In this document: one piece after another, positions 42,525 through 51,181 of the stretch
How positions within the stretch are numbered: the first letter of the stretch is position 1
Layout: each line of letters starts with the position of its first letter
NCBI RefSeq assembly: GCF_001570525.1
Contig: NZ_BBXC01000014.1
Location: forward strand, 207,458-271,457
DNA length: 64,000 nucleotides
From: Herbidospora sakaeratensis
Lineage (GTDB): Bacteria; Actinomycetota; Actinomycetes; Streptosporangiales; Streptosporangiaceae
Direction: 5' to 3'
Notes under the pieces: generated by a model
What the model was told of the DNA's origin: nothing
The model's database searches: none
The model's input: only the letters and a program-made list of their open reading frames with translations
Program-made: the position numbers and the translations under genes

Positions 42525-43465
42525 CCCAGACGATGCACCGCGAAACGCGGGTGAAGGCCCGCGCCGCGCGGCCACCCAGGAGGCGCGGCGGGTTCCTGCC
42601 GGCCCTGGGCAGGTTCTCCCTGTTCGCCCTGCCCGGACTGCTGGCGTACACGCTGTTCGTGCTCGTCCCGATCGGGATGACCGGCTACAACAGCCTGACG
42701 AACCTCAACCCGTTCAACCCGCCCACCCAGTTCGTGGGCCTGCGCAACTACGTCAACCTGCTGAGCGACGCCGAGTTCCACCAGGCGCTGCTCAACACGG
42801 TGATCATCACGGCCATCATCACGGTGCTGGCCAACGTCGGCGGGCTGCTGATCGCCATGCTGCTCGACCGGCCGACCAAGCTCTACGTCCTGCTGCGCGG
42901 GGTGTTCTTCACCCCGGTCGTGCTCAGCTCGGTCGTCATCAGCGTCATCTGGCAGGCGATCCTCACCGACGACGGGCTGCTCAACTCGGCGCTGCGCGGC
43001 CTCGGGATCGACGAGCCGCCCGGCTGGTTGTCCGACCCCGACCTGGCGATCTACTCGATCGCCTGGATCATGGCCTGGCAGATGCTCGGCTTCTGCGTCG
43101 TGGTCTACCTGGCCGGGCTCCAGGGCGTGCCGCGCGAGCTCAACGAGGCCGCCTCGATCGACGGCGCGGGCCCGCTCCAGCGTTTCCGCAACGTCACCTG
43201 GCCGATGCTCGCCCCGGCGCTGACCATCAACGTGGTCATGCTGCTGATCACCGGCTTCAAGGCGTACGACCAGGTGCGCGTCATCACCAACGGCGGGCCC
43301 GGCAACGGCACCACCGTGACGATGGCCTTCCAGGTCGTGCAGACGGCGTTCGTCAGCAACCGGATCGGCTACTCCTCGGCGCTGGCGGCGGTGATGCTCG
43401 CGATCGTCGCGTTCATCTCGGTGGTCGTGCTGCGGTTCCTGCAGAAGAGAGAGGTGTCCCAGTGA
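42521..43465 (+). CDS. Sugar ABC transporter permease, MalF type
   Basis: 314 residues. After a basic cytosolic head (to ~30) come about six membrane helices. The EAA loop is ELNEAASIDGAGPLQRFRNVTWPMLAPA (Ala/Gly pattern conserved), which docks to the ATPase. TNGGPGNGTTVTMAFQVVQTAF is typical of CUT1 permeases. No ATPase gene is in this operon, so a shared MsiK-type ATPase elsewhere is expected. It ends in a GTGA overlap with the second permease. Confidence 0.9.
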   Translation: MTQTMHRETRVKARAARPPRRRGGFLPALGRFSLFALPGLLAYTLFVLVPIGMTGYNSLTNLNPFNPPTQFVGLRNYVNLLSDAEFHQALLNTVIITAIITVLANVGGLLIAMLLDRPTKLYVLLRGVFFTPVVLSSVVISVIWQAILTDDGLLNSALRGLGIDEPPGWLSDPDLAIYSIAWIMAWQMLGFCVVVYLAGLQGVPRELNEAASIDGAGPLQRFRNVTWPMLAPALTINVVMLLITGFKAYDQVRVITNGGPGNGTTVTMAFQVVQTAFVSNRIGYSSALAAVMLAIVAFISVVVLRFLQKREVSQ

Positions 43466-44274
43466 ACGCGCGGCCGATCGTCGCCACGTTCGTGGGCGTG
43501 GTGTTCTTCCTGCCCCTTTATCTGGTGCTGGTGAACATCTTCAAGCCGAGCGCGGCCGTGGTGGCCGACCCGGCCGGGCTGCCGTTCCCGCCCACCTTCG
43601 ACAACCTGGCGGCGGTGCTGAACCGGCCCGACCACCTGTTCACCTTCGGCCTGATCAACTCGATCGCGGTGACGGCCCTGTCGGTGACCGTGCTGACCGT
43701 CTTCTCGGCCATGCTCGGCCACTACCTGGCCCGATCGCGGCACTGGGCCGCCAAGGTCGTCATGGGCACGCTGCTGTGCGGGCTGATGATCCCGGTGCCG
43801 GTCATCATGGCCCCGATCACGACCGTGCTGAAGTGGTTCGACCTGATGACGACCCTGCAGGGGCTCGTGCTGGTGAACGTCGGCTACTACGTGCCGTTCG
43901 GGGTGCTGCTCTTCATGGGGTTCGTCCGCGGCGTGCCGCTGGAGCTCGAAGAGGCCGCCGCGCTCGACGGCGCGAACCGGTTCCGGGTGTTCTGGCAGGT
44001 GGTCTTCCCGCTGCTGCGGCCCGCCTCGGCCAGCGTGATGATCTTCCTGGGCGTGTGGATCTGGAACGACTTCCTGACCCCGCTCATCGTGCTCGGCCCC
44101 GACAGCGGCACGACCGTGACGGTCGGCGTCTACCGGGCCATCGGGCAGTACCAATCGGACTTCGGCTCGGTGTTCGCCTTCATGTTCCTGGCGACGCTGC
44201 CGATCCTCGTCTTCTACCTCGCCCTGCAGAAGAACTTCGTGAAGGGCCTTACCGGCGGAGCGGTCAAAGGATGA
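43462..44274 (+). CDS. Sugar ABC transporter permease, MalG type
   Basis: 270 residues, about six membrane helices (IVATFVGVVFFLPLYLVLVNIF near the start). The EAA loop reads ELEEAAALDGANRFRVFWQVVFPLLRP. The ending YLALQKNFVKGLTGGAVKG is the standard MalG-type terminus. It partners the MalF-type permease at 42521. The GTG start overlaps that stop by four bases; its own stop overlaps the mannosidase ATG (ATGA). Confidence 0.9.
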   Translation: MNARPIVATFVGVVFFLPLYLVLVNIFKPSAAVVADPAGLPFPPTFDNLAAVLNRPDHLFTFGLINSIAVTALSVTVLTVFSAMLGHYLARSRHWAAKVVMGTLLCGLMIPVPVIMAPITTVLKWFDLMTTLQGLVLVNVGYYVPFGVLLFMGFVRGVPLELEEAAALDGANRFRVFWQVVFPLLRPASASVMIFLGVWIWNDFLTPLIVLGPDSGTTVTVGVYRAIGQYQSDFGSVFAFMFLATLPILVFYLALQKNFVKGLTGGAVKG

Positions 44275-47200
44275 ATCTGACGATCGAGTCCACCGAGCTG
44301 TTCGCCGGCCCGGCCGACGCGCCGCGCCAGATCCTGCGCGTCACCACGGCCTTCGCGGACCTCGTCGACATCGAGGTCACGGGTGGGGCGCGAGGGGAAC
44401 TCCGGGGTGTCTCCGGTACGGGGACGCACGAGGTCCCCATCTCGACCGACGCCCGCCCGGGGGAACAGATCACCGTCATGGTGTCGGCGGGAGACGCCTC
44501 CGAGACCGCCCGGATCACGGTCGCCGAGCCCGGCTGGACCGTCCACCTCGTCTCCCACTTCCACTACGACCCCGTCTGGTGGAACACCCAGGCCGGATAC
44601 GCCAGCGAGTGGGAGGACCAGCCGGACGCCCAAGAGATCCGGATGAGCTTCCAGTTCACCGCGTTCCAGCTGATCGACGCCCACCTGGAGCTGGCCCGCC
44701 GCGACCCCGACTACAAGTTCGTGCTGGCCGAGGTCGACTACCTGAAGCCCTACTGGGACAGCTTCCCGGAGCAGCGCGCGATCATCCTCGACCTGGTGGA
44801 CCAGGGCCGGCTGGAGATCATGGGCGGGACGTACAACGAGCCCAACACCAACCTGACCGGGGCCGAGACGACGATCCGCAACGCCGTCTACGGGGTCGGC
44901 TTCCAGCGCGACGTGCTCGGCGGGGAGCCCGCGACGGCCTGGCAGCTCGACGCGTTCGGGCACGACCCGCAGTTCCCCGGCATGATGGCCGACGCCGGGC
45001 TCACCTCCTCGGCGTGGGCGCGCGGGCCGTTCCACCAGTGGGGGCCGATCCTGGAGGTCGGCACCTACGACACCCCCCACGGCGACCCCTCCGACATGCA
45101 GTTCCGCACCGAGTTCGAGTGGATCTCCCCGTCGGGGCGCGGCCTGCTGACCCACTACATGGCGGCCCACTACGGCGCGGGCTGGTCGATGGACTCCGCG
45201 CAGACGCTGGCGGCCGCCGAGGAGTCGGTGTACGGGCTCTTCCTCGACCTGAAGAAGGTCGCCGCGACCCGCAACGTGCTGATCCCGGTCGGCACCGACT
45301 ACAGCCCGCCGAACAAGTGGCTGACCGACATCCACCGCGACTGGAACGCCCGCTACGTCTGGCCGAGGTTCCACTGCGCGATCCCGCGCGAGTTCTTCTC
45401 GGCGGTCACCGCCGAACTGGCCGCCGAGGGCCGCCGCCTGTCGCCGCAGACCCGGGACATGAACCCGATCTACACCGGCAAGGACGTGTCGTACATCGAC
45501 ACCAAGCAGGCCCAGCGGGCGGCCGAGAACGAGCTGCTCGACGCCGAGCGGTTCGCCGCGCTGGCCTGCCTGGCCGGCGGCGCGGAGTATCCCGAGGCCG
45601 CGCTCGACAAGGCGTGGCGGCAGCTGGTGTTCGGGGCGCACCACGACGCCATCACCGGCACCGAGTCCGACCAGGTCTACCTCGACCTGCTGGCGGGCTG
45701 GCGGGAGGCGTACGACCTGGCGGCCGAGGTGCACACGGCGGCGCTGGCGCATCTGGCCGCGCGGACCGACGTCCAGGGCGACAGTGTGATCGTCTACAAC
45801 GCCAACGCCTGGCCGCGCACCGACGTCGTGCGGGTCACCGTGCCGGCGGGCTTCACGATCGCCGGCGTCCCCTGTCTGGTCGAGCACGCCGACGACACCC
45901 GCGCCGAGATCGTCTTCCTGGCCGCCGACGTGCCCTCGGTCGGCTACCGCTCCTACCGCCTCGCCGCGTCGGGCGCCGTCGAGGAATGGGCCGTCGAGGA
46001 CGCGTACACGATCGAGAACGAGTTCCACCGGCTCACCGTCGACCCCGCGCGGGGCGGCGGCGTGGTCTCGCTGGTCGACCTGGCCACGGGCGACGAGCTG
46101 ATCACGCCCGGCGAGGTGGGCAACGAGCTGGTGGTGTACGAGGAGTACCACGAACACCCGGTCTTCCGTGAGGGCCCGTGGCACCTGCTGCCGACGGGCG
46201 TCTCCACGGGGAGCGCCGCACTCCCCGCGACCTCGGTGACGACCGAGCGGTCGCGGCTCGGCCGGCGGATCACCGTCACCGGCTCGCTCGGCTCCGTCAC
46301 GTACACGCAGACGGTCACTCTGTGGTACGGCCTCGCGCGGGTGGACTGCGCCACCCACGTCGACGGTTTCGACGGCGCCGACCAGCTGGTGCGGCTCCGC
46401 TGGCCGTGCGCGGTGCCGGGCGCGGTGCCGGTCTCCGAGGTCGGCCACGCCGTCGTCGGGCGGCCGTTCGCGCACCCCGACGTCGACGCGGCCGAACATC
46501 CGTGGACGCTGGACAACCCCGCCTACCAGTGGTTCGGGCTGAGCGCCCCGGCCCGCATCGCCTTCGCCAACGGGACCGGCGTGCCGATCGCGGTCGCCGA
46601 GATCGTCGTGCCGCACGAGGAGGACACCGCCGACGCGCGCGACCTGGCCGTCGCACTGGCGCGGTCGGGGGTCACCTCGACGACCGCCCACGCGGCCGGC
46701 ACCCGTTACGGCCTGCTGTCGTTCGACTCGAACCTGCCCGACGTGCGGTTCGCCGTCGGCGGGCCGGCCGAGAACGCCTTCACCGCCGAGGCGCTGGCCG
46801 CCGCCGGGCCCGCGTACACCGAGGAGCTGGAGCGGCAACTCGCCGAGAAGGGGTCGGCGGTCGTCTGGTTGCCCGCCCGGCACACCCGCGAGCAGGCGTT
46901 CCACCCCGAGTCGGACCTGCGCGGCGTGCTCGACCTGCCGGTCGTGGTGCTCGCCGGGTCGCCGGACAACGTTATCGAGGATCACGTGATCAAGGTCGGC
47001 CAGAGCGCCGACCACGCCGAGGAGCGCCGGACCGTCGCGGTGCTCAACCGCGGCGTGCCCGGCTTCGCCGTCGACGTCCAGGGGCGGCTGCACCTGTCGC
47101 TGATGCGGTCGTCGACCGGCTGGCCGTCGGGCATGTGGATCGACCCGCCGCGCCGGACCGCCCCCGACGGGACCGGCTTCGGCCTCCAGCACTGGAGCCA

Positions 47201-48383
47201 CACCTTCGACTACGCCATCGCCTCCGGCGGCGGCGACTACCGGGACGCCGGGATCGTCGCCAAGGCGCACGACTACGGCCACCCGCTGCGCGCGGTCGTC
47301 GAACCCGCCCACCCGGGCGTGCTGCCCGCGACGGCCTCGCTGGTGACCGTCGAACCCGCCGGAGCGGCCGTGCTGGCCGCGTTCAAGGCGGCCGGGAACC
47401 CGACGGCGGGCGGCCGGGCGGTCCCGGCCGATCCGCGCGCCGGGGTCGTCGCACGGTTCTACGAGCCGCACGGCCGGGCCGTCCCGCTGCGCGTGAGCTC
47501 GCCGTTCCCGCTGGTCGAGGCGGCGGTGGCCGACCTGCTCGAGACCGCGACGAGCGAGGCCAAGGTGCGCGACGGCGTGCTGGTCGCCGACCTCGGGCCG
47601 AGCGAGATCGCCACGTTCGTGCTGAAGACCGACGCCCGCGACCCCGAAGGGCCGGGCGACCGCCTCGGGCGGGCCGCCGAGCCGGCGCAGCCGGTGTTCT
47701 CGCGCTACTGGCTGCACAACCGGGGCTCGGCGCCGCTGGGCTACCAGCCGTTGAGCGTGCACGCGCGGGCCGTGCCCGGCGGGGTCCGGGTCTCGCTGGC
47801 CTCCGATCTCGTCGACGCCGCCGCCGAGGGCGAGGTCCGCGTGGCCGTGCCGCCCGGCTGGGCCGCCGCGCCGGGCGATCGTCCGGTACGGCTCCCGCCG
47901 CGCGGCTGGACCGCCTTCGACGTCGCGGTGACGCCGCCCCCCGGCGCGGGGGAGGGCCCCTGGCCGGTGGCGGTCACGCTGGCGCACGGCGGCCAGACCC
48001 ACGAGGACGTCGTGTTCCTCGACGGGTCGGGGCGGCCCGTCAGCCCCGGCCCGGCGTCGCTGCTCGCGGTCGACGTGCCGGCGGAGGGCGTCGAGACGGC
48101 CCCCGGCGGGCGCTCCCGGTTGCCGGTCACGTTGACCAATCGCGCCGATTTCGCCATCAGGGGCGAGGTCCAGGTGCTCGGCCCGTGGGGCACCTGGGGC
48201 GTCACCGGGCCGCTCATCCACCCGCTGGACCTCGCGCCGGGCGGGCGGGCCGTGCTCGACGTGGTCGCCGACGTGCCGCTCGGCATGCGGCCGGGCGACT
48301 GGTGGCTGCTGGTCAAGGCCATGTGGTTCGGCCGGGTGAGCTACTCGCCCGCCGTGCCGCTGAGGGTGAGGGGGGACCGGTGA
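44271..48383 (+). CDS. GH38 alpha-mannosidase, large form
   Basis: 1370 residues, longer than the usual ~1000 because of added beta domains. The N-terminal ~85 residues form a beta domain. The GH38 catalytic barrel has zinc ligands H98 and D100 (SHFHYDPVW), the nucleophile D227 (WQLDAFGHDPQFP) with a third ligand, and the fourth zinc His in FGAHHDAITGT (~462). Central mannosidase beta domains follow. The last ~90 residues (LTNRADFAIRGEVQVLG) resemble a NEW3-type domain. No signal peptide, so it hydrolyses imported alpha-mannosides in the cytosol. An ATGA overlap couples it to the permease. Confidence 0.92.
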   Translation: MNLTIESTELFAGPADAPRQILRVTTAFADLVDIEVTGGARGELRGVSGTGTHEVPISTDARPGEQITVMVSAGDASETARITVAEPGWTVHLVSHFHYDPVWWNTQAGYASEWEDQPDAQEIRMSFQFTAFQLIDAHLELARRDPDYKFVLAEVDYLKPYWDSFPEQRAIILDLVDQGRLEIMGGTYNEPNTNLTGAETTIRNAVYGVGFQRDVLGGEPATAWQLDAFGHDPQFPGMMADAGLTSSAWARGPFHQWGPILEVGTYDTPHGDPSDMQFRTEFEWISPSGRGLLTHYMAAHYGAGWSMDSAQTLAAAEESVYGLFLDLKKVAATRNVLIPVGTDYSPPNKWLTDIHRDWNARYVWPRFHCAIPREFFSAVTAELAAEGRRLSPQTRDMNPIYTGKDVSYIDTKQAQRAAENELLDAERFAALACLAGGAEYPEAALDKAWRQLVFGAHHDAITGTESDQVYLDLLAGWREAYDLAAEVHTAALAHLAARTDVQGDSVIVYNANAWPRTDVVRVTVPAGFTIAGVPCLVEHADDTRAEIVFLAADVPSVGYRSYRLAASGAVEEWAVEDAYTIENEFHRLTVDPARGGGVVSLVDLATGDELITPGEVGNELVVYEEYHEHPVFREGPWHLLPTGVSTGSAALPATSVTTERSRLGRRITVTGSLGSVTYTQTVTLWYGLARVDCATHVDGFDGADQLVRLRWPCAVPGAVPVSEVGHAVVGRPFAHPDVDAAEHPWTLDNPAYQWFGLSAPARIAFANGTGVPIAVAEIVVPHEEDTADARDLAVALARSGVTSTTAHAAGTRYGLLSFDSNLPDVRFAVGGPAENAFTAEALAAAGPAYTEELERQLAEKGSAVVWLPARHTREQAFHPESDLRGVLDLPVVVLAGSPDNVIEDHVIKVGQSADHAEERRTVAVLNRGVPGFAVDVQGRLHLSLMRSSTGWPSGMWIDPPRRTAPDGTGFGLQHWSHTFDYAIASGGGDYRDAGIVAKAHDYGHPLRAVVEPAHPGVLPATASLVTVEPAGAAVLAAFKAAGNPTAGGRAVPADPRAGVVARFYEPHGRAVPLRVSSPFPLVEAAVADLLETATSEAKVRDGVLVADLGPSEIATFVLKTDARDPEGPGDRLGRAAEPAQPVFSRYWLHNRGSAPLGYQPLSVHARAVPGGVRVSLASDLVDAAAEGEVRVAVPPGWAAAPGDRPVRLPPRGWTAFDVAVTPPPGAGEGPWPVAVTLAHGGQTHEDVVFLDGSGRPVSPGPASLLAVDVPAEGVETAPGGRSRLPVTLTNRADFAIRGEVQVLGPWGTWGVTGPLIHPLDLAPGGRAVLDVVADVPLGMRPGDWWLLVKAMWFGRVSYSPAVPLRVRGDR

Positions 48384-49096
48384 TCGCCGCTCTCGTCGAG
48401 GGCGCCCCCGTCACGCTGGAGCAGGTCGCCGGCCGGATGGCCGCACTGCGCCGCGGTCCCCGCGGCGACCTGCTCCCGGCCGACGGCACCACCGAGGGCC
48501 GCCAGCTGCGCCGCTGGGTGGTGCAGCTGCTGGTCGCCGAACGGGTGGTCGCCGCCGAGGCCGCCCGCCGGGGGCTGCGGCCCTGGGCCGGGCCGCCCAT
48601 GGAGTTGCCGGCCACCGCCCGGCTGGAGCTCGGCAGCGTCATGGCCGCGGTGCTCTCGGGCGACCGGCTGGCCCAGGCCGTCTACCGCGACCTCACGGCC
48701 GGGGTCACGGTCTCCGAGGAGGACGTGCGCCGGTACTACGCCGCCAACCCCGACCGGTTCCGGCCGGGGCCGGCGCGGGCCGTCACCCACTGGCGGAACG
48801 GGGTGGCGGCCGAATACGAGGTGACCCGCGCCGAGCTGGTGCCCGAGGCGGTGTTCCGGGCGGCCGAGGGCGACCACGTGGCCCACGGCGACGAGGTGTT
48901 CGTCGTGGGGGCGTACACGAAAAGGGATCTGAGCTTGGCCGAGGCGGCGCCGCGCATCCGCGCGACGCTCCTCGACGCCGCCCGGCGGCGGCGGTTCGCG
49001 CTGTGGGCGGACGCCCGCTGCGCGGCCGCGGTGTTAACGCCCGGTTACGAGCATCCGGGCGACATCAGCCATCCTGATCACACGCACCGGCATTGA
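48380..49096 (+). CDS. SurA N-domain-like protein of unknown function
   Basis: 238 residues. An N-terminal helical part (VTLEQVAGRMAALR, LRRWVVQLLVAERVVAAEAARRGL) is followed by TVSEEDVRRYYAANPDRFRPGPARAV, the hallmark of the SurA/PrsA-type chaperone segment (vsdeevkayYe.npekf). The parvulin isomerase domain itself is missing and no signal peptide is visible. The end (GYEHPGDISHPDHTHRH) is His-rich. The GTG start overlaps the mannosidase stop as GTGA, so it is made together with the enzyme. A role in folding or assembly of the mannosidase is a guess. Confidence 0.6.
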   Translation: MIAALVEGAPVTLEQVAGRMAALRRGPRGDLLPADGTTEGRQLRRWVVQLLVAERVVAAEAARRGLRPWAGPPMELPATARLELGSVMAAVLSGDRLAQAVYRDLTAGVTVSEEDVRRYYAANPDRFRPGPARAVTHWRNGVAAEYEVTRAELVPEAVFRAAEGDHVAHGDEVFVVGAYTKRDLSLAEAAPRIRATLLDAARRRRFALWADARCAAAVLTPGYEHPGDISHPDHTHRH

Positions 49097-49154
49097 TGTG
49101 CCAACCTACGGGCAGTTCCAGGTAATTCTCAGGGAAAGTCCGTAAGGTCCACAC

Positions 49155-50051
49155 ATGAACTGGAAACAACGAGTGAACGTTGCGCTGGGCGAGTTCACCG
49201 GGTTTCATCTGACGAAGACGGGCGAGTCCGCACCGGTGATCTCGCCCAAGGCCGGGAAGGCGAAGGCGGCCAAGCCCGCCGCCGCGCCCGCCTCGGAGGT
49301 GCGGCCGCCGGCCGACGCCCGGACCGACCGGCTGCTGCGCGCCCCCATCTTCGTGATGTCGCCGGTCCGGTCGGGATCGACCCTCCTGCGCTCGATTCTG
49401 AACGCCCACTCGCTGCTGCACGCCCCGCACGAACTGCACGTCCGGCGGCTCACCGTCGGTTTCGGCACCGGGCTGGCCGAACGGGCGATGCACGCCCTCG
49501 GCCACAACCAGGCCGATCTGGAGCACCTGCTGTGGGACCGGGTGCTCCACCGCGAGCTGCTGCGCAGCGGCAAGAGCCACATCGTCGACAAGACCCCGGC
49601 CAACGCCTTCGCCTTCGAGCGCCTGGCGGCCTGCTGGCCCGACGCCCGGTTCGTCTTCCTGCTGCGCCACCCCGTCTCGATCGCGCGGTCGTGGCACGAG
49701 GCCGACCCGGAGAAGCGCGACTTCACCGAGGCGGCGGCCGACGCGCTGCGGTACATGAAGGCGGTGGAGCGTGCCCGCAAGGGCCTGGAGGGCCACACGG
49801 TCCACTACGAGGAGCTGACGGACGACCCCGAGGGTCAGGTCCGCAAGATCTGCGACTTCCTGGGCATCCCCTTCGAGCCCGCCATGCTGCGCTACGGCTC
49901 CTCGCAGACCGTCGTGCAGAAGGGCCTGGGCGACTGGAAGGACAAGATCCGCTCCGGCGAGGTCCAGAAGGGGCGCGAGCTGCCCACCGAGTCCGAGATT
50001 CCCGACGTGCTCCGCCCGATGAGCGTTAGCTGGGGGTACCTGTCCAAGTGA
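49155..50051 (+). CDS. Sulfotransferase family protein
   Basis: 298 residues. The PAPS 5'-phosphosulfate loop is MSPVRSGSTLLRSILN (~71-86). The 3'-phosphate-binding region is RFVFLLRHPVSIARSW (Arg and Ser conserved). HYEELTDDPEGQVRKICDFLGI is typical of the family's C-terminal part. A basic/Ala-Pro linker (~30-55) precedes the domain. It likely sulfates a carbohydrate or lipid. The ATG follows a TAAGGTC stretch. The end overlaps the glycosyltransferase start by four bases, so the two are coupled. Confidence 0.87.
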   Translation: MNWKQRVNVALGEFTGFHLTKTGESAPVISPKAGKAKAAKPAAAPASEVRPPADARTDRLLRAPIFVMSPVRSGSTLLRSILNAHSLLHAPHELHVRRLTVGFGTGLAERAMHALGHNQADLEHLLWDRVLHRELLRSGKSHIVDKTPANAFAFERLAACWPDARFVFLLRHPVSIARSWHEADPEKRDFTEAAADALRYMKAVERARKGLEGHTVHYEELTDDPEGQVRKICDFLGIPFEPAMLRYGSSQTVVQKGLGDWKDKIRSGEVQKGRELPTESEIPDVLRPMSVSWGYLSK

Positions 50052-51181
50052 AGATCCGTTACATGCTCCTCCACGCCTACGGCATGGGCGGAACAATTCG
50101 GACCGTCATCACGCAGGCAAACGCCATGGCCCAGCGCGGCCACGACGTGGAGATCGTCAGCACCGTCCAGCGCCGCGACCGGCCCCAGTTCGAGATCGAC
50201 CCGCGCGTCAAGGTCAGCGCCATCGTCGACGAGCGCGGCGGCGTCGAGCCGGTCACGTTCACCGACCGGGTCATGCGCCGCCTGCGCGGCAAGGCGGTGC
50301 CCGAGGGGGAGTTCGCCGCCCACTGGTTCACCGCGCACGTCGAGAAGGCCGTCACCGAGTACATCGCGAGTCTCGACGACGGCATCCTGGTCACCACCCG
50401 GCCGGGCCTGAACCTGATCGCCGCCCGGCACGGCCGCAAGAGCGTCGTGCGGGTCGGCCAGGAGCACATGAACCTGCGCACCCACAAGGAGCCGGTGCGC
50501 CAGGACATCGCCCGCCACTACGGCCGCCTCGACCTGGTCACCGTGCTGACCCGGACCGACAAGAACGAGTACGAACGCCTCGCCCCCGGCGTGAAGACCC
50601 GGCTGATGCCCAACTCGGTGCACATCGCCGGACGCCGCCAGTCGCAGCTGACCAGCCGCCGGGTCATCGCGGCCGGCCGGTTGAAGACCCAGAAGGGCTT
50701 CGACCTGCTGATCCCCGCCTTCGAGCAGGTGCCGCACAAGGACTGGACCCTCGACGTGTACGGGGAGGGCTCCTCGCTCCCCAAACTGCTCAACAAGATC
50801 ACCGAAGCGGAGCGCATCCGGTTCCGCGGCCGCACCGAGAAGCTCTGGGACGAACTGGCCGACTCCTCCATCTACGTGCTCAGCTCCCGGTTCGAGGGGC
50901 TGCCCATGGTGATGCTGGAGGCCATGGCCCACGGCCTGGCCGTGGTCAGCTTCGACTGCCCGACGGGTCCCGGCGACGTGATCGTCGACAACGTCAACGG
51001 CCTGCTGGTGCCGCCCAAGGACGTCACCGCGCTGGCCGAGGGCATCACCCGCCTCATCGAGGACGACACGCTGCGCAAGCGGCTCGGCGCGGCGGCGCTG
51101 GAGACGGCCCGCAACTACACGGCCGACTCGATCATGCCGCGCTGGGAGGCCCTGTTCACCGAACTGCTGGAGCGGCGCTGA
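50048..51181 (+). CDS. Glycosyltransferase family 4 protein
   Basis: 377 residues, GT-B fold. N-terminal YGMGGTIRTVITQANAMAQRGHDVEIVS is the acceptor-side glycine loop. The donor-binding half has VIAAGRLKTQKGFDLLIPAF, DVYGEGSSLPKL, and the retaining GT4 motif SRFEGLPMVMLEAMAHGLAVVSFDCPTGP (E-x7-E pattern). Translational coupling with the sulfotransferase suggests synthesis of a sulfated glycan or glycolipid for the cell surface or a teichoic-acid-like polymer (inference). Its last 26 bases overlap the convergent oxidoreductase gene. Confidence 0.9.
   Translation: MKIRYMLLHAYGMGGTIRTVITQANAMAQRGHDVEIVSTVQRRDRPQFEIDPRVKVSAIVDERGGVEPVTFTDRVMRRLRGKAVPEGEFAAHWFTAHVEKAVTEYIASLDDGILVTTRPGLNLIAARHGRKSVVRVGQEHMNLRTHKEPVRQDIARHYGRLDLVTVLTRTDKNEYERLAPGVKTRLMPNSVHIAGRRQSQLTSRRVIAAGRLKTQKGFDLLIPAFEQVPHKDWTLDVYGEGSSLPKLLNKITEAERIRFRGRTEKLWDELADSSIYVLSSRFEGLPMVMLEAMAHGLAVVSFDCPTGPGDVIVDNVNGLLVPPKDVTALAEGITRLIEDDTLRKRLGAAALETARNYTADSIMPRWEALFTELLERR

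Noticed and set aside
46969-46978. An AACGTTATCG sequence inside the mannosidase gene resembling the LacI operator
   Set aside because: Only one half and the centre match; it lies within coding sequence without promoter elements.
44214-48221. A minus-strand frame of 1335 codons opposite the alpha-mannosidase
   Set aside because: The same kind of shadow. The plus strand has clear GH38 motifs, and the antisense product is a repetitive mixture of Arg, Gly, Asp and His.
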